Positions 46,201 through 53,142 of a DNA stretch of 64,000 bases are shown one piece after another (the stretch's first letter is position 1; each line of letters starts with the position of its first letter). The notes below the pieces were generated by a model. That model worked only from the letters and a program-made list of their open reading frames with translations, had not been told where the DNA came from and searched no databases. Location: assembly GCA_905221605.1 (NCBI GenBank), contig CAJNDS010002392.1, forward strand, positions 36,001 through 100,000, given 5' to 3'. Source of the DNA: Symbiodinium natans (taxonomy: Eukaryota > Sar > Dinophyceae > Suessiales > Symbiodiniaceae). A program made the position numbers and the translations under genes.

Positions 46201-49200
46201 TAAACCCTAAACCCTAAACCCTAAACCCTAGACCCTAAACCCTAAACCCTAAACCCTAAACCCTAAACCCTAAACCCTAAACCCTAAACCCTGCACCCCA
46301 AAACCGATGCCAGGCCCTCAGCCGCCTTCGCTGGAAGCACTTTGTTGTGGCTTGGGCCCGTTTACGGGACTTGGCGGGGGGGGGGGGGGTGCATGTAAGG
46401 GGGGGGTTTGGGAGGGAGGTTTTGTTGGGGGGGGGGGGGGGGGGATGTGTGGGAGAGTATGAGACCTGCTAGATCGGGGTTATAGGCGAAAAGCAGCTTT
46501 TAGGCTGGGATGTTCCCCCTTATACTTACAGCCCTTAAAAGCGATTTTAATAGGGGGTACTACAATCCCTGTCAAGGACTGTTAGTAGAAGGGGGAACAT
46601 CCCAACATGTGGGCATCATTTGTCAGCCTGAATCCTAAATCCCTCTAAACCCTAAACCCTAAACCCTAAACCCTAAACCCTGAACCCTAAACCCTAAACC
46701 CTAAACCCTAAACCCTAAACCCTAAACCCTAAACCCTAAACCGTTTGCCTAAATCCTAAACCCTAAACCCTAAACCCTAAACCCTGAACCCTGAACCCTA
46801 AACCCTAAACCCTAAACCCTAAACCCTAAACCCTAAACCCTAAACCCTAAACCCTAAACCCCAAACCCTAAACCGTTTGCCTAAATCCTAAGCCCTAACC
46901 CCTAAGCCAAACCCTAAACCCTAAACCCTAAACCCTAAACCCTAAACCCTAAGCCCTAAGCCCTAAGCCCTAAACCCTAAAGCCTGCGCCCTAAACCCCG
47001 AACCCAACATGCCGAAGGTGCGCGCGGAGCAGATGGTCGACCTGAAGCCAGGGCAGTCATTGGAGGCCCTGGAGTTTCAGGGAACCTGGAAGCCCTTAAG
47101 GGTGCAGGGTTCGGGGTTTTAGGGTTTAGGGTTTAGGGTTTAGGGTTCAGGGTTTAGGGTTAGGGCTTTAGGTTTTGCCGGTTAACCCCAAACCCTAAAC
47201 GGGTTTACCCGCAGGGTGGCGGCCTTGGGGTATGGGCTCGATGAGCACCCCCTTCTTCCCCCTAAGCTGCGCTAGAGCCACCGTGAGCCCTCCCCTCCCC
47301 CCCGGCCCCTACCCATGCCTTGGCGTGGCCTTCCCCTAGTGAATGTCTCCTCTCCCTCTCAGACAGAACCCTTTCATGCACATGCGCCAAGCACGGGAAT
47401 TTGATGCCTTGCTTCCTGTCTTCTTTTCGACTTGCTCTGCTTGCCTGTTCCGCGTGTTTTCTGAGCCCTGCGCCCCACTTGCGTCTCAACCTTCGGGCGG
47501 AGAGAGAACATGGGTGCCCATCTGCCAAGGAGGTGTGGTCTGGCTCAGGTTTTAAGCTCAGGGCTTGGAGGTCAGGGACCAGGGCCAGGTTTAGAGTCTT
47601 AGTAGGGTTTCAGGGTTTCAGGGTTTCAGGGTTTCAGGGTTTAGGGTGTATGGTTTAGGGTTCAGGGTGTAGGGGCTGGGGTAATTAGCATGCTGTTCCT
47701 TTTGTGTTGTACGGGTTTTGCTGTTGTTATGGCCCTTGGCGCCCGAGCACAGCCTTCCACTGCTAAAGGACAGCCTTCCACTGCTAAAGGGATCCAGAGG
47801 TGGCGCTCCTGAAGGGTTCAGGGTTTGGGGTCTAGGGTTTAGGGTTTAGGGTCCAGGGTTTAGGGATTTGGGGATATTACCTTCATTACAGGTGCCTATT
47901 GTGGAACGGTTGCCATAGTGGGGAACACATAAACTTTAGAGTACCTATCTTCCCGGTTATATTAAGAGTGGGTGGTTTCCCCCACATGCCCTTTGTGTAA
48001 CCGCCCTTCTGTACCCCTTGTAGGAGCCTCATATAACGTATCCTCGCCTGCCAACTCCCTTCTTGAAGTGGTCCCTGAACTAACTCCCCCAATTCCTTAC
48101 CAAGAGCCATGAAGCAGGGGACTTTGCTGTTCTGGGGCGTTGAAGAAAGAAACCCTAAACCCTAAACCCTAGACCCCAAACCCCAAACCCCAAACCCCAA
48201 ACCCCAAACCCCAAACCCCAAACCCCAAACCCAAATTTCGCCTGCAGTTGGCCCGCGCGCTGCCGCGGGCCTTCGAGGAATATCCGCCTGACGGCCTCTT
48301 GGCCTTACTTTGAAGGCTCATGGGTAGTTGTTAGTAGGGTTGGTTTCGGGTTTCGGGTCTAGGGTTTAGGGTTTAGGGCCGTTCAGTCGGGTATTAGGGC
48401 GCATAAAAGCCCTGCCTATAGCTACCCCGCGGACCTTCAAGTAGTTGCAGGATTCCGAACCCTAATACGAAGGGTTGAGCCGGGTTTAGGCTGTATGCTT
48501 TTATGGTTTATCACCCGAAACCCTAAACCCTAAACCCTAATCCCTAAACATGATCCCAGACCCCAGGCTCTTCACACGATACCCGGAGGTTGTATAAGAA
48601 GCTGAAGGTTCATGGGGAGCTTGTAAGGCAGCCAGCTTTCGCTACCCCTAAGCACTCACCACCCTAGACCCTAGACCCTAGACCCTAGACCCTAAACCCT
48701 AAACCATAAACCCTAAACCCTTTCCCCAATAGCTTACAACCCAAGAGCTTTGCAGTGGTGTACAAGTTCTGTTCGAGAGGCTTCTACCACGACACGAACA
48801 CTTTCCTAAACTCTAACTTGCCTCCGTCACCCTAAACCCTAAACCCTAAACCCTAAACCCTAAACCCTAAACCCTAAACCCTAAACCCTAAACCCTAAAC
48901 CTTAAAACCCCAAAGCCTAAACCCTAAACCCTAACCCGAAACCCTAAACCCTAAAGCCTAAACCCTAAACCTTAAACCCTAAACCCTAAACCCTAATCCC
49001 TAAACCCTAAACCCTAAACCCTAAACCCTAAACCCTAAACCCTAAACCCTAAACCCTAAACCCTACCCCTAAACCCTAGACCCTAAAACAGGTTGGAGCA
49101 GATCGTACAGTAGTCAAACAGTCAGGACTGCAACCAGTCATAGCCTACCAAACTCAGGCCCAAGTAGCCCTGAATGAAGGTCGGGCTTCGGGTTTAGGGT

Positions 49201-49674
49201 TTGGTTTTTAGGGTTTCGGGTTTAGTCTGGAAACTATTTTGGACGGGCTAGGCAGGGTTTAGGGATGAGGTTCCAGAACTTAAAAGGGTTTGAGTTAGCC
49301 GCAACCCAAGCCTTAGAATCGGCATATTCGTGAGCCCTCAGCATGGTGCGTCGAGAGATGTCCGGGCCGTGCACCACGAAATGTGAATCCTGATTGCAGG
49401 GCTTGGCTGACGCAGCCCAAACACTACATGCTAAGCCTTAAGCCCTGGACCCCCTAACCCCTAAACCCTAAACCCTAAACCCTAAGCCCTAAACCCTAAC
49501 CCCTAACCCCTAAACCCTAAACCCTAAACCCCAAACCCTAAACCCTAAACCCTAAACCCGAAACCCCAAGGCATGTCTGACTTCTCCAGCCGCTGCCGGC
49601 AGCTGGGAGTCGAGGAGCTGTTCCTCGCTGCGCTGAAGATCGGCGCCTGGGCCACCTGGGAGTTTAGGGTTTAG
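33014..49674 (+). CDS. RWD + DUF1115 (RWDD2-like) protein, split into about 18 micro-exons
   Basis: Joining short open islands at GT/GC...AG borders gives a continuous frame of about 330 codons. The N-terminus carries the RWD signature EIESLQ-AIFFEEG across the first junction, then a strand pair ending VLPHGYP (the RWD YP motif), then a helix with HGEECLLPLIQ. The second half matches DUF1115 as found in RWDD2 proteins: FSHHI...SKR, WAEQLGLGG, PGIIIVEG, NVSAYV, LRWKHFV and a tail LPRAFEEYPPDG-MSDF. RWD domains bind proteins; the function of RWDD2 proteins is poorly known. Start: the ATG at 33014 precedes the RWD core by a typical distance. Stop: the last exon reads into a TAG made by TTTAGGG repeats at 49672, so the true C-terminus is uncertain. 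Exons 8 and 9 occur twice because of a tandem duplication. One possible extra exon (38226) is unplaced. Family assignment is fairly secure; individual borders are inferred. Confidence 0.72.
33850..33948. mobile_element. MITE family A, left arm decayed
   Basis: Right arm GTTAGTATAAGGAGGAACAT is clear; left arm TTGGCATTTTCCTGCTTGTA is diverged but still pairs. Confidence 0.7.
34054..34110 (+). CDS. RWDD2-like exon 2
   Basis: Acceptor CAGCAG|GCC, 19 codons beginning AIFFEEGAFRAD, phase 0 to 0. Proposed donor is CTG|GTGACC. Joining to exon 1 gives the RWD hallmark SLQAIF. CCCTAAA lies directly upstream (33951-34020) and TTTAGGG directly downstream. An ATG at 34027 makes a small in-frame ORF, but it is better explained as intron plus exon. 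Confidence 0.68.
35122..35309. mobile_element. MITE family A, enlarged copy
   Basis: Left arm TTGAGATACTCCCCCTTATA is diverged; right arm GTTAGTATAAGGGGGGAACA is good. A perfect 9-bp direct repeat CCTTAAGCC flanks it (35113-35121, 35310-35318). Central 120 bp includes another palindrome-like segment (GGGACTC...GGGACC). Confidence 0.78.
35391..35432 (+). CDS. RWDD2-like exon 3 (probable)
   Basis: Acceptor ACAG|AGC, 14 codons SSQASAVAQEDGEE, donor GAG|GCTGCG, phase 0 to 0. The linker sequence is acidic and not conserved, so this exon rests mainly on phase and borders. TTTAGGG starts 8 bases after the donor. Confidence 0.5.
35981..36060 (+). CDS. RWDD2-like exon 4
   Basis: Acceptor GTAG|CTT (or AAG at 35989), donor GCGG|GTAGGG, ends in phase 2. 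Encodes LRKLLFREVVLPPVALSARV and QLARVGG, fitting the first RWD strand. The donor runs straight into a 190-bp TTTAGGG array. Confidence 0.6.
36061..36253 (+). repeat. TTTAGGG array at an intron donor
   Basis: About 27 units starting 3-5 bases inside the intron after exon 4 of the RWDD2-like gene. Confidence 0.93.
36524..36545 (+). CDS. RWDD2-like exon 5 (22 nt)
   Basis: Acceptor GACAG|C, donor AGG|GTGGCG, phase 2 to 0. It supplies a glycine-rich turn (GDAGGQGR) between the two RWD strands and restores phase for exon 6. Very short, so only moderately supported. Confidence 0.45.
36638..36721 (+). CDS. RWDD2-like exon 6 (RWD YP motif)
   Basis: Acceptor CCCAG|ACT (or GAG at 36643), donor GAG|GTCGCT, 28 codons, phase 0 to 0. 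Contains VRLAAVLPHGYPQPGADG, the RWD strand followed by the diagnostic LPxxYP. CCCTAAA lies immediately upstream and TTTAGGG immediately downstream. Confidence 0.68.
36938..37022. mobile_element. Dispersed repeat, family D
   Basis: AAGGTTCCCTTATAA near the left, GGTTACTGGGCTACCAAG at the right, with a central hairpin CCGCATGAGAATGCGG. Related copies at 19938-20024 and 21730-21840. Confidence 0.65.
37303..37403. mobile_element. Dispersed inverted repeat, family E
   Basis: TTTTGGAGTACTGTACTTTA ... TACTCCAAA, with GGTTCTGGGTTCCTATTA and AAAAGTATATACTTTT inside. Lies within the intron after RWDD2-like exon 6. Confidence 0.68.
37558..37760. repeat. CCCCCTAAA array
   Basis: CCCTAAA, then about 13 uniform 9-mers CCCCCTAAA (37612-37722), then CCCTAAA again. 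Confidence 0.93.
38226..38282 (+). CDS. Possible extra RWDD2-like exon
   Basis: Acceptor GGCAG|GTT, 19 open codons (VGVQAGCGGLAAAVLRVAE), phase 0; the donor would have to be GAG|GAGGGC (a GA donor). It lies between exons 6 and 7 in position but has no counterpart in the usual RWD fold, so it may be an insertion, a skipped exon or chance. Confidence 0.3.
38945..38971 (+). CDS. RWDD2-like exon 7 (27 nt)
   Basis: Acceptor ATAG|GAC, nine codons DEALCAQLQ, donor CAG|GCCCGT, phase 0 to 0. Joined to exon 8 it makes the RWD C-terminal helix ALCAQLQ-ATATDLALHGEE. Flanked by CCCTAAA upstream and TTTAGGG downstream. Confidence 0.6.
39026..39204 (+). repeat. TTTAGGG array at the duplication border
   Basis: About 25 units after exon 7; its right end is the left border of the 992-bp duplication. 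Confidence 0.92.
39667..39732 (+). CDS. RWDD2-like exon 8, copy 1
   Basis: Acceptor CCCAG|GCC, 22 codons containing HGEECLLPLIQSAE, donor GAG|GCAGAC, phase 0 to 0. The HGExCLL segment matches the last RWD helix region. An upstream ATG (39655) and downstream TGA (39742) create a 29-aa ORF that I regard as accidental. Confidence 0.68.
40039..40101 (+). CDS. RWDD2-like exon 9, copy 1
   Basis: Acceptor CGCAG|GAA, 21 codons starting ELLRTWAEGASAE, donor GAG|GCGGCC, phase 0 to 0. CCCTAAA array (39950-40020) upstream, TTTAGGG downstream. Confidence 0.6.
40659..40724 (+). CDS. RWDD2-like exon 8, duplicate copy
   Basis: Same sequence as 39667-39732, shifted by 992 bp, with the same borders. If transcribed and spliced, this would repeat the last RWD helix in frame. 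Confidence 0.55.
41031..41093 (+). CDS. RWDD2-like exon 9, duplicate copy
   Basis: Same sequence as 40039-40101, shifted by 992 bp, with the same phase-0 borders. Confidence 0.5.
41308..41450. repeat. 143-bp dispersed duplicate, copy 1
   Basis: Pairs with 53000-53142 without gaps; I count 10 mismatches. Both start TGATTTCCTGGGTTATTCAC and end CTAAGCTGGGTTT, running directly into TTTGGGG or TTTAGGG repeats. Confidence 0.88.
41580..41615 (+). CDS. RWDD2-like exon 10
   Basis: Twelve codons ADDETLALALLQ between AGAG|GCG and CAG|GCTCCA, phase 0 to 0. A second acceptor, TTTCAG at 41568, would give a longer exon in a phase not matching exon 9. Confidence 0.5.
42754..42816 (+). CDS. RWDD2-like exon 11
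   Basis: Acceptor TTCAG|GAG, 21 codons starting ELAEAEMARPVEEPW, donor AAG|GTGTAG, phase 0 to 0. CCCTAAA (42610-42720) precedes it and CTTAGGG/TTTAGGG follows the donor. Linker between RWD and DUF1115. Confidence 0.58.
43068..43290. repeat. CCCCAAA array
   Basis: About 24 CCCCAAA units flanked by CCCTAAA on both sides. Confidence 0.93.
43401..43524. mobile_element. MITE family C, intact copy
   Basis: Imperfect arms GACCCTTAAGGTTGTACCC and GGGGTACAACCGTAGGGGTA-CGAGTC. Interior AAGGGAATATAAGGGCCA is shared with the copy at 2566. Sits just upstream of RWDD2-like exon 12. Confidence 0.72.
43544..43606 (+). CDS. RWDD2-like exon 12 (DUF1115 start)
   Basis: Acceptor CACAG|GAG, 21 codons containing MFSHHIIAPSKRQ, donor CAG|GCAACC, phase 0 to 0. 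The HHI...KR stretch is the start of DUF1115 in RWDD2 proteins. The acceptor lies just after an inverted-repeat element (43401-43524); TTTAGGG begins about 13 bases after the donor. Confidence 0.7.
44069..44147 (+). CDS. RWDD2-like exon 13 (DUF1115 core)
   Basis: Acceptor TTGAG|GCC, donor GAAG|GCCCTC, phase 0 to 1. Encodes AIKQWAEQLGLGGLAKIGWP followed by GIIIVE and the first base of G. WAxxLGLGG...G.PGIIIVEG is the most recognisable DUF1115 block. Confidence 0.75.
44380..44481. mobile_element. Inverted repeat, family G
   Basis: GGTCACTTCTC...ATGGTCCCTTTT pairs with AAAAGGGACCAT...GAGAGTTGACC. Confidence 0.68.
44482..45113. other. Telomere-free intronic block, nothing recognised
   Basis: AT-richer sequence between family G and the next TTTAGGG tract, in the intron after RWDD2-like exon 13. 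One 69-codon minus-strand ORF (44537-44746) shows no known motif. Confidence 0.4.
45569..45609 (+). CDS. RWDD2-like exon 14
   Basis: Acceptor CTGCAG|GC; the split glycine codon (G+GC) completes VEG, then SERNVSAYVEACC. NVxxYV after VEG fits DUF1115. Two donors are possible: TGC|GCCGAA (end 45609) or GCG|GTGAAC (end 45621); both keep phase 0. An upstream ATG at 45559 is probably irrelevant. Confidence 0.65.
46314..46346 (+). CDS. RWDD2-like exon 15
   Basis: Acceptor GCCAG|GCC, eleven codons ALSRLRWKHFV, donor GTT|GTGGCT, phase 0 to 0. The LRWK block follows YV in DUF1115 proteins. CCCTAAA array directly upstream; a poly-G tract follows. Confidence 0.65.
46505..46605. mobile_element. MITE family A copy
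   Basis: Arms TGGGATGTTCCCCCTTATAC and TTAGTAGAAGGGGGAACATC. No target duplication seen. It lies in the intron between exons 15 and 16 of the RWDD2-like gene. Confidence 0.8.
46640..46990. repeat. CCCTAAA array with a repeated higher-order block
   Basis: Long CCCTAAA tract in which ACCGTTTGCCTAAATCCTAA occurs twice (46740 and 46872), suggesting a block duplication of about 132 bp inside the array. Confidence 0.85.
47018..47065 (+). CDS. RWDD2-like exon 16
   Basis: Acceptor GAAG|GTG, 16 codons VRAEQMVDLKPGQSLE, donor GAG|GCCCTG, phase 0 to 0. Joined to exon 15 it reads WKHFV-VRAEQ, as expected after the DUF1115 tryptophan strand. Confidence 0.6.
47320..47555 (+). other. Coding-like stretch, frame unresolved
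   Basis: Three + frames and one - frame are open. One + frame follows a pyrimidine-rich CTCTCAG acceptor (NPFMHMRQAREFDALLP...). It lies in an RWDD2-like intron (between exons 16 and 17), where no extra exon is needed; could be a cryptic exon or inserted fragment. Confidence 0.22.
48248..48293 (+). CDS. RWDD2-like exon 17
   Basis: Acceptor CTGCAG|TTG, donor GACG|GCCTCT, phase 0 to 1. Encodes LARALPRAFEEYPPD plus the first base of G. A CCCCAAA array ends just before the acceptor. Just past the donor lies the left arm of a MITE-B element (48311). Confidence 0.6.
48833..49085. repeat. CCCTAAA array
   Basis: About 35 units with scattered variants, in the intron before exon 18 of the RWDD2-like gene. 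Confidence 0.92.
49571..49674 (+). CDS. RWDD2-like exon 18 (C-terminus)
   Basis: Acceptor CCAAG|GC completes a glycine codon, then MSDFSSRCRQLGVEELFLAA and LKIG, fitting the DUF1115 C-terminal helix. Reading on gives AWATWEFRV and a TAG that lies inside the first TTTAGGG repeats. The stop may be real or there may be another exon further on. Confidence 0.55.
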
Positions 49675-50069
49675 GGTTTAGGGTTTAGGGTTTAGGGTTC
49701 AGGGTTTAGGGTGTAAGCTTTGGGTTTAGGGGCTTAAGGCTCTCAATAGTATAACCCTCTATCGGCTTTAAATTCTAGACCCAAACCTTGCCAGGGATGT
49801 AACAAAGAAAAACACGCTTCTTCGAATGTTTTAGGCCTATAGAACCCTAACCCTAAACCCTAAACCCTGAACCCTAAACCCTAAACCTTAAACCCTAGAA
49901 CTGAGCATCGCCGGTATGGCGACCTTATGAGCCCAAGACCTAGGTTTTCTGTAGGTGCTTATGATTAAACCCATATAGGATTCTCAGGGATTGCCTACAA
50001 AAGTAGGCTTTTTGGTTCTTGAGGTAATGAGTAGACGCCGGTTGTTTTTGGAATTGGTGCCTAGGGTTT

Positions 50070-50142
50070 AGGTTGTTTCTTCTTGCTCTGGTTGCGGCCG
50101 CTGTGTCGTGCGCATTGGCGCCGGCGCTGCAGAAGAGGGGGT
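50070..50142 (+). other. Signal-peptide-like coding island
   Basis: Open frame LFLLALVAAAVSCALAPALQ ending just before TTTAGGG; hydrophobic core with small residues after it, like a secretory signal. No start codon seen. It could begin a new gene after the RWDD2-like one. Confidence 0.3.
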
Positions 50143-50524
50143 TTAGGGTTCAGGTTTAGGGTCTAGGGTTTAGGGTTTAAGGTTTAGGGTTTAGGGTTTA
50201 GGGTTTAGGGTGTAGGGTTTAGGGTTTAGGGTTTGGGGTTTAGGGTACCCTGAACCCTAAACCCGAAACCCCGTGCGGATGATTTCCCAGGATGACGACG
50301 TTCTTTGCATGTGGCACCCACGGGGCTATGTGTTGCTTCTCAGGGTCTCGGGCTGCTTCATGAAAGCCCTCAGTTGTGAGTTTCTAGGTTGCGAGAGTCT
50401 AGGATGTAGGGCTGACCCTAAATGGGGTGGGTTTGCAGTTTAGGTGTTGAAGTTTAGGTTGTTTTGTTTGTTTGTACTGCGGGTTTGGAATACCTCAAGC
50501 CCAACTTCAAGCTTCATGCCAAAA

Positions 50525-50683
50525 ACCTGAGCACCCTGAACCCTAAACCCAAAACCCTAAACCCTAATTAAACCCTAAACCCTAAACCCTAAACCCTAAA
50601 CCCTAAACCCTAAACCCTAAACCCTAAACCCTAAACCCTAAACCCTAAACCCTAAACCCTAAACCCTAAACCCTAAACCCTGA
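50525..50683. repeat. CCCTAAA array
   Basis: About 22 units, one AATTAAACCC break. Confidence 0.92.
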
Positions 50684-50924
50684 AACTGAAGGTGACGGAG
50701 GCGCCATTGCCAGGAAGGCGGGCGCCTGCAAGTTACCCCAACACCCGAAGCCTTACAAGCCCCAGTTGGGTTAAGGGTTTAGGGTTTAGGGTTTAGGGTT
50801 GAGGGTTGAGGGTTTAGGGTTTAGGGTTTAGGGTGTAGGGTTTAGGGTTTAGGGTTTAGGTTTTCACCCTAAACCCTAAACCCTCCAAGCCCTAAAAGCC
50901 CTGGCCCCCCCCATTTTTTTTTAG

Positions 50925-50992
50925 GGCTTGGCATTGCGCCAAAGGGTTCTGGACCTGGAGCGGCTTGAAGGTCATGAGCTCAGAGGGTTTCG
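50925..50992 (+). CDS. Micro-exon candidate
   Basis: A T-run ending TAG precedes the open stretch GLALRQRVLDLERLEG, with donor GAAG|GTCATG. The pyrimidine-rich acceptor is better than most in the window. Family unknown. Confidence 0.35.
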
Positions 50993-51355
50993 GGGTTTAG
51001 GATTTAGGGTGCAGGGTTTAGGGTTTAGGGTTTAGGATTTAGGGTTTAGTGTTTAGGGTTTAGACTCATCCAAGTCTTCGGCCGCCCGAGGTATGCTTGG
51101 AACTCCCTTGTGGTGCAGGGCTTTGGCCTGCTGTTGGTTTGGTTAGCAGGGAATGAGGGAATTAGGGTTTAGGTTTTAGGGTTTAGGGTTTAGGGTTTCC
51201 TAAATATACCCTTAGGGCCCTCTTGAGACCCTTTAAGAGGTTACATGGGGTACCTCATTCCCCCATTCCCTACTGACCAACAGCAAGTAGGCTGAGGCAT
51301 CCCGCCCCCCCCCCCCCGTGGCTTGGACTCTTCCGTGCTATGTGACGCGGGGTTG

Positions 51356-52225
51356 GTGGGTTGGTTCTCGCGGGGTTCGCGGGGTTGCGCCGGGTTCCGC
51401 GGGGGTGCGCGGGGTTCGCGGGGTTCCGCGGGGTTCGCGGGGTTGGCGGGGTCGCGCGGGGTTCCGCGGGGTTGTGCGGGGTTCCGCGGGGTTCGCAGGG
51501 TTGCGCGGGTTGTGCGGGGTTGCGCGGGGTTCCGCGGGGTTCGCGGGGTTCCGCGGGGTTCGCGGGGTGTGCGGGGTTGCGCGGGGTTCACGGGGTACAC
51601 GGGGTTGTGCGGGGCTTTGCGGGGCGCGGGGTTGCGCGGGGTTCGCGGGGAGTTCGCAGGGTTGCGCGGGGTCTGCGGGGTTGCGCGGGGTTCAGCGGGG
51701 TTCGCGGATGTTCGCGGGGTTGCGCGGGGTGCGGGCTTCGCGGGGTTGCGCGGGGTTGCGCGGGGTTCCGCGGGGTTCGCGGGGTTGCGCGGGGTTCAGC
51801 GGGGTTGTGCGGGGTTCGCGGGGTTGCGCGGGGTTCCGGGGGGTGCGCGGGGGGGTTGGGCGGGGTTCCGCGGGGTCTGCGGGGTTCGCGGGGTTCCGCG
51901 GGGTTCCGCGGGGTTCCGCGGGGTTCGCGGGGTTGCGCGGGGTCCGCGGGGTAGCGCGGGGTCCGCGGGGTTCGCGGGGTATACGCGGGGTTCCCGGGGT
52001 TCGCGGGGTGCGCGCGGTATACGCGGGGTTGCGCGGGGTTGCGCGGGGTTCCGCGGGGTTCGCGGGGTTCGCGGGGTTGCGCGGGGTTCACGGGGTGCGT
52101 GGGGTTCGCGGGGTACGCGGGGTTGCGCGGGGTTCCGCGGGGTTCGAGGGGTTCGCGGGGTTGCGCGGGGTTGCGCGGGTTCGCGGGGTTGCGCAAAGTT
52201 CGCGGGGTTGCGCGGGGTGCGCCAC
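51356..52225 (+). repeat. 10-bp GC-rich minisatellite (GCGGGGTTNC)
   Basis: About 85 units of GCGGGGTTCC/GCGGGGTTCG/GCGGGGTTGC type. Ten is not a multiple of three, so several frames on both strands stay open (up to 330 codons on +, 221 on -), giving [11 protein letters not shown] or NPAQPREP repeats. I consider these ORFs artefacts. Extremely CpG-rich with G4 runs in every unit. Confidence 0.92.
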
Positions 52226-52229
52226 CGCT

Positions 52230-52675
52230 GATGGCTCCTTGCGCCTCCAGCAACTATGTTTAATCTTGTCGTCGAAAAAGAAGAGAAGTACTGGTTGTCA
52301 CATACCATAATATAGACCACCCGGTTTTGGAGGACATAGCTAAGAAAAACCCGGTTTCCTTCCGCAAAACCGGGAGTTGCTCTTTAGCAAGCGCCCGCAA
52401 CCCGCATTTTACCCGTACAGAACCTGTATTTTATCCGTACAAAACCCGTATTTAAAATATGGGTTCGGGGCTTTCGCCAAGAACCCAGTTTTGAGTTTCA
52501 AAACCCGGTTATTTTCAAGAACCTACAATTTTTTCAGGTTCTGGAAGGTCTAGACACAGGAAAAGTACAAATTCTAAAACAGATTGAACAATGTTGTGTT
52601 AATTACAACAAAAGCTATTGTCACATAGTCCAGAACAGTCCAACCCTCCCCCCCCCCCCCCCACCCGCCCTGGAG
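52230..52675. other. Spacer with AACCCGGTTTT-like motifs
   Basis: After the minisatellite; AACCCG(G/T)(T/A)TTT recurs several times (52360-52520). No ORF or known element. Confidence 0.4.
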
Positions 52676-52999
52676 CCCTAAACCCTAAACCCTAAACCCT
52701 AAATCCTAAACCCTAAACCCTCAACCCTCAACCCTCAACCCTCAACCCTAAACCCTAAAATCTAAACCCTAAACCCTAAACCCTAAAAACTCTTCAGACT
52801 TCAAATGCCTCAAAACCGGCAAAACCGTTCGCTAAACTTTCGTTGGCGAGGCCGGTCCCAGCTCCAGCGCCAAAAAAGGCGTTCCCCCCTGGTTTAGGGT
52901 TTAGGGTTTAGGGTTTAGGGTTTAGGGTTTAGGGTCTTAAAGTGGAGGAGGGGAGGGGGATGCACGAGTTTTTTTGGTTGGTATTCCGGGTCTAGGATG

Positions 53000-53142
53000 T
53001 GATTTCCTGGGTTATTCACGGCTCACGTTTGAGGTTTTACTCGGTAGGAGCTGTAAGGAGTTAAGTTCCTACGGGCCTCCTTGTTTGATGAGGGCATGAA
53101 AAGCGCCTGCCTGTTTCCGACTTCTTCACACTAAGCTGGGTT
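53000..53142. repeat. 143-bp dispersed duplicate, copy 2
   Basis: See 41308-41450. No coding frame; origin unknown. Confidence 0.88.

Noticed and set aside
33014-49674. Telomere-capped nanochromosomes fused in a row (CCCTAAA-unique-TTTAGGG)
   Set aside because: The flank orientation fits, but successive unique islands splice in phase into one conserved protein, so exon/intron structure explains them better.
51318-52310. 330-codon collagen- or elastin-like ORF
   Set aside because: It is one of several frames kept open by a 10-bp repeat; opposite-strand and other frames are equally open and no unique domain is present.
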